From positions 3,286,001 through 3,350,000 of the forward strand of contig NC_013595.1 of NCBI RefSeq assembly GCF_000024865.1: a DNA stretch of 64,000 nucleotides, read 5' to 3'. The position numbers were made by a program, and so were the translations under genes. Within the stretch, counting starts at the first letter, position 1. Each line of letters opens with the position of its first letter. Below are positions 16,922 to 24,925 of this stretch, piece after piece. Origin of the DNA: Streptosporangium roseum DSM 43021 (GTDB lineage Bacteria > Actinomycetota > Actinomycetes > Streptosporangiales > Streptosporangiaceae). The notes below the pieces were generated by a model. That model was not told where the DNA came from and ran no database searches. It was given only the letters and a program-made list of their open reading frames with translations.

Positions 16922-17742
16922 GGAGTGGCCTCCCCGCTCTCGCCCGCCGCGCCCAGGTAGGCGCGGATGACCTCGGGATCGTCCTGGACCTCGGAGGGAG
17001 GCCCGTCGGCGATCCGCCGCCCGAAGTCCAGGACCGTCACCGCGTCGGCGAGCCGCATGACCATCCCCATGTCGTGCTCGACCAGCAGGATCGAGATGCC
17101 GAGGCTCTCCCGGACGGCGACGATCAGCTCGGCCATCTCGCGGCGCTCGCCGCCGTTCATGCCGGCCACCGGTTCGTCGAGCAGGAGCAGGCGGGGCTCC
17201 ATGCACAGGGCCCGAGCCAGCTCGACCCTTTTCTGCACGCCGTACGGCAGGAGCCCGACGGGTGTCGCCAGCCGTCCGGCGAGCCCGACGAAGGCGGCGA
17301 TCTCGCTCACCCGCTCGCCGTGCAGCCTGGCCTCCCGCCGCGCGGACGGCAGCCGCAGGCCGGCCGCGACGAATCCGGCGCGGGTCAGCCGGTGCCGGCC
17401 GAGCATCAGGTTGTCGCGCACCGACAGACGGGGCGACAGGGCGATGTTCTGGAAGGTGCGCGCCACGCCCAGGGCGGCGATGCGGTGTGGGGCCAGGGCG
17501 GTCAGCTCCGCCTCGCCGAACCGCACGCTGCCCGCGGTGGCCCGGTAGACCCCCGACAGCACGTTGAAGCAGGTCGACTTGCCCGCGCCGTTGGGGCCGA
17601 TGACCGCGTGGACGCTGCCGGGCTCGACGGTGAAGCCGATCGCGTCGAGCGCGGTGAGCCCGGCGAAGCGCACGGTGACGTCCCGGACTTCGAGCCGGGG
17701 CGGGGAGGCGGTCATACCGTCTGGTTGGTATGTGTCGCTCAT
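16918..17742 (-). CDS. livG: Branched-chain amino acid ABC transporter ATP-binding protein (LivG)
   Basis: A 274-residue ATPase. Walker A is GPNGAGKS (about 54-61), and the LivG-specific GVARTFQN and a downstream LLLLDEPVAGM Walker B are present. The signature loop is divergent: YGVQKRVELARAL replaces LSxGxQQ, as is common in LivG. The ATG at 17742 is assumed; an ATG nine codons later is possible. It lies between livF and livH, after a 133-bp low-complexity spacer. Confidence 0.9.
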   Translation of the reverse strand: MSDTYQPDGMTASPPRLEVRDVTVRFAGLTALDAIGFTVEPGSVHAVIGPNGAGKSTCFNVLSGVYRATAGSVRFGEAELTALAPHRIAALGVARTFQNIALSPRLSVRDNLMLGRHRLTRAGFVAAGLRLPSARREARLHGERVSEIAAFVGLAGRLATPVGLLPYGVQKRVELARALCMEPRLLLLDEPVAGMNGGERREMAELIVAVRESLGISILLVEHDMGMVMRLADAVTVLDFGRRIADGPPSEVQDDPEVIRAYLGAAGESGEATP

Positions 17743-17759
17743 GCGGATCGCCCCGGCCC

Positions 17760-17875
17760 GCCGGCGTGCCGGCCGTACGGCCTGACCTCCACGGCGCGAC
17801 CGGTCGCGCGGGCCGCCCGGGCTGTGCGGGCCGCCCCGGCCGCCCCGGCCGCGCCGGTCGCGCGGGCCGCGCCGC
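17760..17875. repeat. Low-complexity GCCCG/GGCCGC spacer between livF and livG
   Basis: A 116-bp stretch is built from short imperfect repeats of GGCCGCCCCG/GCGCGGGCC type. Either strand can be read without stops as an Ala/Arg/Pro-rich string. It separates two genes that normally abut and is most likely slippage-derived. Confidence 0.55.
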
Positions 17876-18700
17876 TCACGCCGACCACCTCGTCAGGGCA
17901 GGGCGCCCGGCGGACGCGCCGGCCGGGGAGGTCGCCCGGTCGTCCTCGATGCCCAGGTAGCGCCGGCGCACCTCGTCGCTCCGGGCGAGGTCGGCGGCGG
18001 GGCCGGACAGCACCACCTCGCCGACCTCCAGCACGTACGCCTGGGAGGCCAGCGAGAGGGCCATGGCGGCGTTCTGCTCCACCAGCAGCACCGTCGTCCC
18101 CTGCGCGTTGATCTCGCGGACCGTCTCGGCGATCCGCGCCGCCATCATCGGCGCCAGACCGAGGGTGGGCTCGTCGAGCAGGAGCATCGCCGGCCGGGCC
18201 ATCAGCGCGCGGCCGATGGCGAGCATCTGCTGCTCGCCGCCCGACAGCAGTCCCGCGCGCTGCCGGGCGCGCTCGGCGAGCACCGGGAAGAGGGTGTGCA
18301 CGCGCTCCCTGGCCCCGGCCGCGGCCCGGCGGTCACGGGCGCCCAGCGCGCCGGCCCGCAGGTTCTCCTCCACGGTCATCCGGGCGAACACCCGGCGCCC
18401 CTCGGGCACCTGGACGACGCCGCGGGCGACCACGGCGGAGGCGGCCGCGCCGGACAGCCGCGTCCGGCCGAAAACGATCTCGCCCGCCGTGATCCCGCCC
18501 CGGTGGAACCTGAGGGTGCCCGAGACGGCGCGCAGCAGGGTGGACTTCCCCGCGCCGTTGCCGCCGAGCACCGCGACGATCGAGCCGCGCGGGACGCTCA
18601 GCGAGATCCCGCGCAGGGCCGTCACCGGGCCGTAGTTCACCGCCAGATCCCTGACGACCAGCCCGGGGTCTTCGGGCGGTGGAGGGGCGTGGACGTCCAT
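17876..18700 (-). CDS. livF: Branched-chain amino acid ABC transporter ATP-binding protein (LivF)
   Basis: A 274-residue ATPase with Walker A GGNGAGKS, signature LSGGEQQMLAIGRAL, Walker B LLLDEPTLGLAP and the LivF-type GVVQVPEGRRVFARMTVEEN. The start is set at the ATG at 18700, preceded by an excellent AGGAGG ribosome binding site 7 bp upstream, rather than the longer frame. It is the first gene of the liv operon and diverges from the PucR-type regulator. Confidence 0.92.
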   Translation of the reverse strand: MDVHAPPPPEDPGLVVRDLAVNYGPVTALRGISLSVPRGSIVAVLGGNGAGKSTLLRAVSGTLRFHRGGITAGEIVFGRTRLSGAAASAVVARGVVQVPEGRRVFARMTVEENLRAGALGARDRRAAAGARERVHTLFPVLAERARQRAGLLSGGEQQMLAIGRALMARPAMLLLDEPTLGLAPMMAARIAETVREINAQGTTVLLVEQNAAMALSLASQAYVLEVGEVVLSGPAADLARSDEVRRRYLGIEDDRATSPAGASAGRPALTRWSA

Positions 18701-18839
18701 GTGTGCCTCCTGACAACCGATGAACGCACCCAACCCGGGCGGTTGACCGGAGTCCATAGGCCCGGGTGAAGTCGGGACCGGCGCCCACGGGGAGCCGGTG
18801 CCGGTTGTGCTTCAGCACAGCACGGGGTCACGAAACAGA

Positions 18840-18856
18840 ACAGAACCTTGTTCGGC
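18840..18856. promoter_or_regulatory. GAAC-N3-GTTC palindrome between livF and the PucR-type regulator
   Basis: CAGAACCTTGTTCGG contains a GAAC-CTT-GTTC dyad 30 bp upstream of the regulator start in the divergent intergenic region, and a second AGAAC half-site lies just before it. This is a plausible operator controlling both directions. Confidence 0.35.
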
Positions 18857-18883
18857 TTCGTGTGCGGCTGACACCATTGCCCG

Positions 18884-20083
18884 ATGGGGATCCGGACGAC
18901 CGCCGACGACGAGGTTCGCAGGATCATGCGCATGGCCGCCGCCCGGCTGCTGCAGCGCCTCCCCGAACTCACCGACGAACTGGTGACCAGGACACGTGAC
19001 ACCGACGAGGCCTACCGCCGGATGGTGCCCACCGACGACCACTGGCAGAGCGTGCACGACGCCATGCGGGTCGGCATCGGAGCCATCCTCCTGCCCCTCG
19101 CCGAGCGGCGGGACCTGCAGCAGGCGGAGCGGACCGCGCGCCGCCGCGCCGAGCAGGGCCTGCCGATGGACTCGCTGCTGCGCAGCTACCGGATCTCCGC
19201 CCAGGTGATGTGGGACGGGCTGGTCGGCGTCGTCGCCGAGGAGGAGCCCGACAGCCTGCCGGTGCTGATCCGCAGCGCCACCAAGGTCTGGCACGCCGTC
19301 GACCGGCAGGCCGTCGCGGCCGCCGAGGCCTACCGCAGCCGGGAGGCCGAGATGTTCGGCCGCACCGCCGAGCGGGTCCAGGCCCTGCTCGACGCCCTCC
19401 TGGAGGACCGTGCCGACGCCGCGCTGGTCCGCAGCGCGGCCGCGGCGCTGGACCTGCCCGAACTCGGCCGCTACGCGGTCGTCATCACCCGCCTGCCAGG
19501 ACGCCACGACCACCGGGACGACGCCGTCCGCCCGACGGGCCTGGGCGTGATGCGGCTGCTGTGGCGGATGCGCCCCGACTACGAGGTCTCGGTCGTCCTG
19601 CTCCACGAGGCGGGAATGGAGGACCTGGCCCGTGACCTCCGCCCGCACGTCACCGGCTGCGCCGGGATCAGCCCGGTGGTCGAGGGGCTGGCCGAGCTGG
19701 GCCGGGCGCGCAGGCTCGCCGAACTCGCCCTGCGGACCTGCGTGGGGGAGGGGCCGGAGATCGCCCGGCTGGAGGACCGGCTGCCCGCGGCACTGGTGGT
19801 GAGCCAGCCCGAACTCGCCGGCCATCTCAGCGGCGCTGTGCTCCGGCCCATCCTCGCCCTGGACCCGGCCGACCGGGAGGTGCTGCTCGGCACCCTGGAG
19901 GCCTGGCTGCGCTGCGAGGGCTCCGCGATGCGCGCCGCCGGGCAGCTCTACTGCCACCGCAACACGGTCTTCAACCGCATCCGCCGCATCGAGCAGCTCA
20001 CCGGGCGCTCCCTGGCCCGCCCGCTGGACATCGTGGAGCTCGCCCTGGCCCTCGACGCGGTACGGCTACTGCCCGTGACCTGA
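18884..20083 (+). CDS. PucR/CdaR-type transcriptional regulator
   Basis: A 399-residue regulator. The N-terminal helical domain (about 10-165) resembles RsbRD-like sensor domains (LLQRLPELTDELVTRTRD; GLPMDSLLRSYRISAQVMWD). A central GGDEF-derived domain is followed by the C-terminal PucR helix-turn-helix (about 330-395), seen as LEAWLRCEGSAMRAAGQLYC then HRNTVFNRIRRIEQLTG. Members often control the catabolic or transport operon next to them; the divergent liv operon is the obvious target, with the GAAC-N3-GTTC dyad between. No clear ribosome binding site precedes the ATG, so it may be leaderless. Confidence 0.88.
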   Translation: MGIRTTADDEVRRIMRMAAARLLQRLPELTDELVTRTRDTDEAYRRMVPTDDHWQSVHDAMRVGIGAILLPLAERRDLQQAERTARRRAEQGLPMDSLLRSYRISAQVMWDGLVGVVAEEEPDSLPVLIRSATKVWHAVDRQAVAAAEAYRSREAEMFGRTAERVQALLDALLEDRADAALVRSAAAALDLPELGRYAVVITRLPGRHDHRDDAVRPTGLGVMRLLWRMRPDYEVSVVLLHEAGMEDLARDLRPHVTGCAGISPVVEGLAELGRARRLAELALRTCVGEGPEIARLEDRLPAALVVSQPELAGHLSGAVLRPILALDPADREVLLGTLEAWLRCEGSAMRAAGQLYCHRNTVFNRIRRIEQLTGRSLARPLDIVELALALDAVRLLPVT

Positions 20084-20177
20084 CAGCCACGCCGTTTACC
20101 CCCGTCCGCGCTTAGACAGGGCGTTGATGGGGCAATGGTTAGGGATACCCCAGCCAGGTTGAACCGAGGTGGTGTCG

Positions 20178-20606
20178 ATGCTGATCGGTACGATTCTGCA
20201 AGGTAAGGGAACGGATGTGACAACCGTTCACCCCGAGGCGACGGTGACCGAGCTCCTGGAGCTTCTGGCCGAGCACAACATCGGCGCCGTGGTGGTCTCC
20301 GAGGACGGCTCGTCGATCGCGGGCATCGTCTCCGAGCGCGACGTGGTGCGGCGGTTGAACGACCGGGGCGCGGACGTGCTGACCGCCCCGGTGTCGTCCA
20401 TCATGACGACCGACGTCCGCACCTGCCCGCCCACCGCCAATGTCGACGACCTGCGGCAGACCATGACCACGCACCGCATCCGGCATGTCCCGGTCGTGGC
20501 CGACGACCGGCTGGCCGGGATCGTGAGCATCGGCGACGTCGTCAAGAGCGCCATCGAGTCGCTGGAGACCGAGAAGGCCTACCTGGTCGACTACCTGCAC
20601 CGCTGA
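20178..20606 (+). CDS. CBS domain-containing protein
   Basis: A 142-residue cytoplasmic protein made of two CBS domains (about 5-62 and 73-135). They show the pattern of ATVTELLELLAEHNIGAVVV and IAGIVSERDVVRRL, then TVDDLRQTMTTHRIRHVPVV and LAGIVSIGDVVKS. Such stand-alone pairs bind AMP, ATP or related nucleotides and are often hypoxia- or stress-linked in actinobacteria (for example Hrp1). The ATG at 20178 has GAGG 8 bp upstream and is preferred to a GTG three codons earlier. It appears monocistronic. Confidence 0.9.
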   Translation: MLIGTILQGKGTDVTTVHPEATVTELLELLAEHNIGAVVVSEDGSSIAGIVSERDVVRRLNDRGADVLTAPVSSIMTTDVRTCPPTANVDDLRQTMTTHRIRHVPVVADDRLAGIVSIGDVVKSAIESLETEKAYLVDYLHR

Positions 20607-20691
20607 GGCCCGCCCCGGTGGGGCCGCGGGTCCGGTCCCGCTCCGCGGAGAGCCCGGGTCCCGCCCGGGAGGAAGCCGGGCGGAAGCCGGA

Positions 20692-20723
20692 TGGGGCCCG
20701 GCGCGCACCGGCGCCGGGCCCCA
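20692..20723. terminator. Bidirectional hairpin between the CBS gene and the subtilase
   Basis: A perfect 13-bp GC stem (20692-20704 with 20711-20723) lies between convergent genes, 8 bp from the subtilase stop codon. Confidence 0.65.
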
Positions 20724-20730
20724 CGGGTCG

Positions 20731-23700
20731 CTACTGCACGGTTATCTTGTCGACTTCGATCGTGATGCCCTTCACCTGCGGTGTCGACGTGCCCGTCGTC
20801 ACCGACCCGCTGCCCGCGCTGACTCCCTTGACCTTCATCGTGTAGGTCAGGGTGCCGCCGGGGGCGCCGGGCGTGCTGGTCACCCGCAGGTCCTGGGTCG
20901 GCGGGCCGGTGATCTGGCCGCCGGCCGTACCCTCGTCGTTCTCGGCGCCGACGGTCAGGCCGTAGGACGCCGGGGCGTCGCCGGGCAGGTTGTCCGGGTC
21001 GTAGGTGTAGGTGATGTCCTCGGTCCCGTTCAGCCCGATCCACTGCTGGAACACCTTGGCGTCCGTGGTGCCGTAGACGTTGAGGCGCCATTCGACGACG
21101 AGCCAGTCACTCACGCCGTCGGTCAGCGTTCCGACGTAGACGCCCGGCGCGCCGGTGCCGTCCAGGTCGGTCCAGTAGGGGGCGAGCACGTTGTTCGGGG
21201 TGGCCGGGTTGGGCAGCGACTGCGGGGTGGCCGAGATGTCGGTCGAGCCCGCGGTGCCTCCCGCGACGGTGTAGCCGTTGGCGACGACGCCGATCCGGTT
21301 GTAGGTCTTGCCCGCGTAGGTGAACGGCGGGACGGTGAAGTTCAGCGCCTGCTCGTCGCCGATCGGCGTCGGCGTGATGCCGAAGGCGTCGAGCGGCAGG
21401 TAGGGCGCGGGCCCGGTGCCGGGGGCGATGCTCGGGCTGTCCGGCTGCCTGGCCGTCAGGGTGGTCTTCGCCGTCGCGATCTGGGTGCCGACCTTGGTGG
21501 CGCCGGTCACGGAGTTCAGCCGCAGCTTGCTGTCCAGCGTGCTGACCGCCGTCACCTCGGCGTCCTCAAGGGTGGTGTTCTGCACGCTCACCGTGCAGGT
21601 GGACTCGCCGGTGTTGCGGGCGATGGTGTCCGGCACGCAGGTCTGCTCGACCGGGACGGCGCCCTCCTTGCGGAAGAACGCCACCGGCAGGTGCAGGTCG
21701 CGGCTGCCGCCCGACTGCTTGAGGTTGACCTGGCCGAAGTACTGCCCCTCGGGCAGGTCCGGTGCGGTGACCACCACCGTGATCTTGGCGGTCTTGCCCG
21801 GCTTGACGCTGAAGCGGGGCGGCAGCACCGTGATGTTCGCCCCGCTCACGCTCGTGCCCGAGGTGGTGTAGGTGAGCGTCTTGTCGGTGACGTTGGTGAA
21901 CGTCCGCTTGGCGGTGATGAGGCCCGGCATGGTCGGGGCGTTCACCGAGGGCAGGTTGAGGTCGATGCGGTTGAGCTCGTCGTTGGCGGAGGCGGCGAAG
22001 TTCTCCGCGGTCTCGTTCAGCGTCAGGCCCGGATCGCCGGCCTTGGTCAGGTCGATGCGGCCGCCGCCGAAGTCGAACGGGTCGGCGGGGGTGACGCGGT
22101 CCTGCTTGGTGACCGAGGTCTTGGCCGTGGTCTCCAGCGCGGACTTGACCTGGCCCGGGGTCCAGTCGGGGTGCAGCGCGAACACCAGGGCCGAGGCGCC
22201 GGCGACGTGCGGCGACGACATCGAGGTGCCCGCGATGACCTGGTACAGGTTGCCCTGCGGCCCGCCCGCCGGACCCTCCAGCGCCGGCGTGGTCCCGGCC
22301 AGGATGTGCAGGCCGGGCGCGGTGACGTCCGGCTTGAGGAAGTCCCCGCCCGGCCCGCGGGAGGAGAACGTGGTGATCGCGTCGCCCTGCCAGGTGGCCT
22401 TGGCGCCCTGGGTGAAGCTGCCGGTCGCGCCCGGGTTGGCGGACAGGAAGGCCAGCAGCGCGTCGCTCTCCGGCTTGTCGATGTGGACCGTCGGGATCCA
22501 GTGGTTGTCGGTCATCACGTCGAGCGGCGTGGTGTTGTACAGGATCATTCCGGCCGCGCCGCCCTGGAGCACGCTGTGGCTCTTGAGCACCCGGTTGGGG
22601 CCGCGCTCACAGGCGACGATCTTGCCGGTGAACAGGCCCGCGGGGGCGGGGGAGGTGCACAGCGCGTTGGAGTACGGCGGAGCCGAGGCGAGCACCACCG
22701 GCAGCGGCGAGTTCACCCCGGCGGTGATGGAGGCGCCCTTGACCGTGGCCGTCGCGCCGCCGGAGCCGGCCAGCGTGATCGTGGACTGGAACGTCCTGGT
22801 CTGCGTGGAGGCCGCCACGGTGGTCACCCACGGGCTGAGGTGGTTGGCGGTCGCCGCGCCCGGCCCGGCGTTGCCCGCCGAGGCCGACACGAGCACGCCC
22901 GCCGCGTAGGCGTCGAGGAAGGCCAGCTCCACCGGGTCGCTGTAGGGGGAGGTGCCGCCGGAGATCGAGAAGTTGATCACGCGGACGCCGTCGAGGATCG
23001 CCCGGCCCACCGCCTGCGCGGAGTCGGAGGGGAAGCAGCCCTCCACGCCGCAGACCTTGTAGATCGACACGTGCGCCGCCGGGGCGATGCCGTGGATCGG
23101 GCCGCGGCTGATGCCGAGCGGGTTGGCGTCGGCCACCGGGCCGCCGGCCGAGGTGGTCGCGGTGTGGGTGCCGTGGCCGTTGGAGTCACGGGCGCTGTCG
23201 GGGTAGACCTCGCCGGGGAACACCGCGTTGTAGGTGTCGAGGAACGGCGCGCCGCCGATCAGCTTCTTGTTGCAGGAGAACGGGTCGGCCGCCGGGGTCA
23301 GCGGGTTGTCGCCGAAATCGCAGACCCGCGGGGTGCCGTCCTTGGTCGGGGGTGCGGCGGGCAGCGTGCCGGGGTCGGCGAACTGGGGGTGCTCCGGCCA
23401 GGCGCCGGAGTCCAGGATGCCGACGACGACGCCCTTGCCGGAGGAGGCGCTGCCGCCCAGCTTGCTGTAGATCGCCGGAGCCCCGATGAAGGAGGCGCTG
23501 GAGTCGGTCAGCAGCTGCTCGGGCCGGTCCTCCTGGACGGCCGCCACGCCGGGCAGCTTCAGCACCTCGGCCGCCTTGTTGGCGGGGATCCGCAGCGCGA
23601 TGCCGCCGTAGACGGTGCGCAGCTTCTGCCCGGCCTTGGCGCCGGGGACGCTCTTGGCCAGCCCGGCGAGGAAGGTGTTCTCGACTTCCTCGATGTGCTT

Positions 23701-24072
23701 TTCGTATTTCCGGGCATCGGCGCTTTTGACATCGAGAGCCTTGCCGGTCTTGGCGGGGCTGGTGGCGGGAAGTCCTTCAAGCCCACCCTGGTAGGCGGCG
23801 TAGGAGTCGTAGTCGAGTTTGACCATCACGCTGACCGTGGCGCCCGAGGTGGACTTCAGCAGCGCCTGGTCGCTCTGGGCGAGCTTGCCGGTCGCGGACT
23901 TGGCGCCCTGGACCGGTTCACCGCCGGTCAGCGGGGTCGCCGTCCACTTCTTGGCACCCGGGGTGGGAGTCGGATCAGCACTCGCCGGCGGCGCCATCGC
24001 CGCGACGAGTCCGGCGGCGACGGCGAGCATCGCCACGCGCCTGGTCCGTGATAAATGGGACTTCCTGGGCAA
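20731..24072 (-). CDS. Secreted S8 family serine peptidase (subtilase)
   Basis: About 1,113 residues. A signal peptide (RTRRVAMLAVAAGLVAAMAP...ASA) is followed by an I9-type propeptide (about 55-185). The catalytic triad is Asp in VVVGILDSGAWPEH (about 219), His in NGHGTHTATTS (about 301) and Ser in GTSMSSPHVAGASALV (about 616). A PA-type insert (VACERGPN...MILYNTTPLD) sits between His and Ser, and Fn3-like beta domains form the C-terminal third. The extracellular role is probably protein degradation. I place the start at TTG 24072 because AGGGAGG lies 5 bp upstream and gives a conventional signal peptide; a GTG/ATG pair at 24102/24096 lacks a ribosome binding site. A structured leader precedes it. 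Confidence 0.9.
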   Translation of the reverse strand: MPRKSHLSRTRRVAMLAVAAGLVAAMAPPASADPTPTPGAKKWTATPLTGGEPVQGAKSATGKLAQSDQALLKSTSGATVSVMVKLDYDSYAAYQGGLEGLPATSPAKTGKALDVKSADARKYEKHIEEVENTFLAGLAKSVPGAKAGQKLRTVYGGIALRIPANKAAEVLKLPGVAAVQEDRPEQLLTDSSASFIGAPAIYSKLGGSASSGKGVVVGILDSGAWPEHPQFADPGTLPAAPPTKDGTPRVCDFGDNPLTPAADPFSCNKKLIGGAPFLDTYNAVFPGEVYPDSARDSNGHGTHTATTSAGGPVADANPLGISRGPIHGIAPAAHVSIYKVCGVEGCFPSDSAQAVGRAILDGVRVINFSISGGTSPYSDPVELAFLDAYAAGVLVSASAGNAGPGAATANHLSPWVTTVAASTQTRTFQSTITLAGSGGATATVKGASITAGVNSPLPVVLASAPPYSNALCTSPAPAGLFTGKIVACERGPNRVLKSHSVLQGGAAGMILYNTTPLDVMTDNHWIPTVHIDKPESDALLAFLSANPGATGSFTQGAKATWQGDAITTFSSRGPGGDFLKPDVTAPGLHILAGTTPALEGPAGGPQGNLYQVIAGTSMSSPHVAGASALVFALHPDWTPGQVKSALETTAKTSVTKQDRVTPADPFDFGGGRIDLTKAGDPGLTLNETAENFAASANDELNRIDLNLPSVNAPTMPGLITAKRTFTNVTDKTLTYTTSGTSVSGANITVLPPRFSVKPGKTAKITVVVTAPDLPEGQYFGQVNLKQSGGSRDLHLPVAFFRKEGAVPVEQTCVPDTIARNTGESTCTVSVQNTTLEDAEVTAVSTLDSKLRLNSVTGATKVGTQIATAKTTLTARQPDSPSIAPGTGPAPYLPLDAFGITPTPIGDEQALNFTVPPFTYAGKTYNRIGVVANGYTVAGGTAGSTDISATPQSLPNPATPNNVLAPYWTDLDGTGAPGVYVGTLTDGVSDWLVVEWRLNVYGTTDAKVFQQWIGLNGTEDITYTYDPDNLPGDAPASYGLTVGAENDEGTAGGQITGPPTQDLRVTSTPGAPGGTLTYTMKVKGVSAGSGSVTTGTSTPQVKGITIEVDKITVQ

Positions 24073-24076
24073 CGAG

Positions 24077-24233
24077 ACCTCCCTGTAGGGACGCATGACC
24101 ACGTCACGCCGGAAGGAGGTGCCGGGTCACCCGGGCATGCCTGGATCAGGGCATGGCTGAGGAGGACTCGACCCTCCCCGTTGGGTGACGAGAGAACGGC
24201 CACCCGTAAAGGCGGCCGATCATGCAGGGAGCC
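24077..24233 (-). promoter_or_regulatory. Structured 5' leader of the subtilase (riboswitch-like candidate)
   Basis: On the minus strand the leader can fold into hairpins at 24197-24218 (CGGCC arms extended by two more pairs after a mismatch), 24161-24177 (5 bp, 7-nt loop) and 24136-24155 (6 bp). The latter two are enclosed by a perfect 7-bp helix GTCACCC/GGGTGAC (24183-24189 with 24126-24132). An outer helix pairs 24225-24231 (CTCCCTG) with 24079-24085 (CAGGGAG), which is the ribosome binding site, flanked by CATGA/TCATG. A competing element, ACCTCCTT at 24113-24120, is also complementary to that site. This looks like a translational switch; the ligand is unknown. Confidence 0.5.
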
Positions 24234-24262
24234 TAACTAGAGATCATTTATTTGCCTAGATC

Positions 24263-24275
24263 GTGGAATTGCCAC
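24263..24275. promoter_or_regulatory. GTGG-N5-CCAC dyad in the AT-rich subtilase promoter region
   Basis: GTGGAATTGCCAC lies in the only AT-rich stretch near the subtilase (24235-24305), overlapping possible minus-strand -35 elements (TTGACC, TTGATT). It extends to just before the 3' end of nikE. Candidate operator or promoter region. Confidence 0.35.
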
Positions 24276-24277
24276 AA

Positions 24278-24925
24278 TCAACGGATTAATTGGTCAAATT
24301 TAATTACTCGGTCAGCCCAGCGGCCCATTAGGGCATCGTCGTGAGTGATGGCCAGCACGCCGGCGCCCGTCCTGTCCCGATAGGCATTCACGACGGCGAC
24401 CAGGTGCGCCTGGGTCGAGGCGTCCAGCATGGTGGTCATCTCGTCGCAGATCAGGTAGCCGGGCTCCAGGGACAGGGCCCTGGCCACGCAGGCCCGCTGG
24501 AGCTGGCCGTCGGAGACCTCGTGCGGCCGCCGGGTCAGCAGGTCCCGGGTCAGCCCGACCTCGGCGGCCAGCTCGCCCGTCCGGTCCCCGCCGGGCCGTC
24601 CCGCGGCGGCCAGGGGTTCGGCGATGATCTCGGCTACGGTGAGCCGGGGGTCCACGGCGAGCCTGGGCTGCTGGTAGATCAGCGCGATCCTGGTCCGCAG
24701 CTCGCGCGCCGCGCGCTGGCGCCACCGCCGTACGGGCCGCCCGTCCACCGTCACCGATCCGGCGGCGGGCCTGAGCATCAGCGACAGCACCCGGGCCAGA
24801 GTGGACTTGCCGCAGCCGCTGGGCCCGCCCAGGCCCGTCACCCCGCCCGGTTCGACGACGAACGAGACGCGGTCCAGCGCGACCTGCCTGCCGTACCGGA
24901 CGGTGATCTCCCTGGCCTCAAGCAC
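24278..24925 (-). CDS. nikE: Nickel/peptide ABC transporter ATP-binding protein (NikE position)
   Basis: A 215-residue ATPase with Walker A GPSGCGKS (about 36-43) and a signature region VSDGQLQRACVARAL. The Walker B is followed by an unusual CDEMTTMLD in place of the common DEPTSALD. It is shorter than DppF/OppF because it lacks the oligopeptide C-terminal extension, as is typical for NikE. The GTG start overlaps the nikD stop by 8 bp. It is the last gene of the nik operon, with no clear terminator before the subtilase leader. Confidence 0.82.
   Translation of the reverse strand: MLEAREITVRYGRQVALDRVSFVVEPGGVTGLGGPSGCGKSTLARVLSLMLRPAAGSVTVDGRPVRRWRQRAARELRTRIALIYQQPRLAVDPRLTVAEIIAEPLAAAGRPGGDRTGELAAEVGLTRDLLTRRPHEVSDGQLQRACVARALSLEPGYLICDEMTTMLDASTQAHLVAVVNAYRDRTGAGVLAITHDDALMGRWADRVIKFDQLIR

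Noticed and set aside
16922..17206. N-terminal extension of the LivH frame
   Set aside because: It overlaps livG completely and is Arg/Gly-rich; the GTGA overlap at 16921 gives a normal LivH.
21691..24051. 786-codon open frame on the plus strand opposite the subtilase
   Set aside because: High-GC shadow frame; the minus-strand subtilase has a complete catalytic triad and signal peptide.
24077..24233. Naming the subtilase leader as an M-box or c-di-AMP riboswitch
   Set aside because: Only a short 5' string resembles the M-box and the conserved cores of both classes are not seen, so it is left unnamed.
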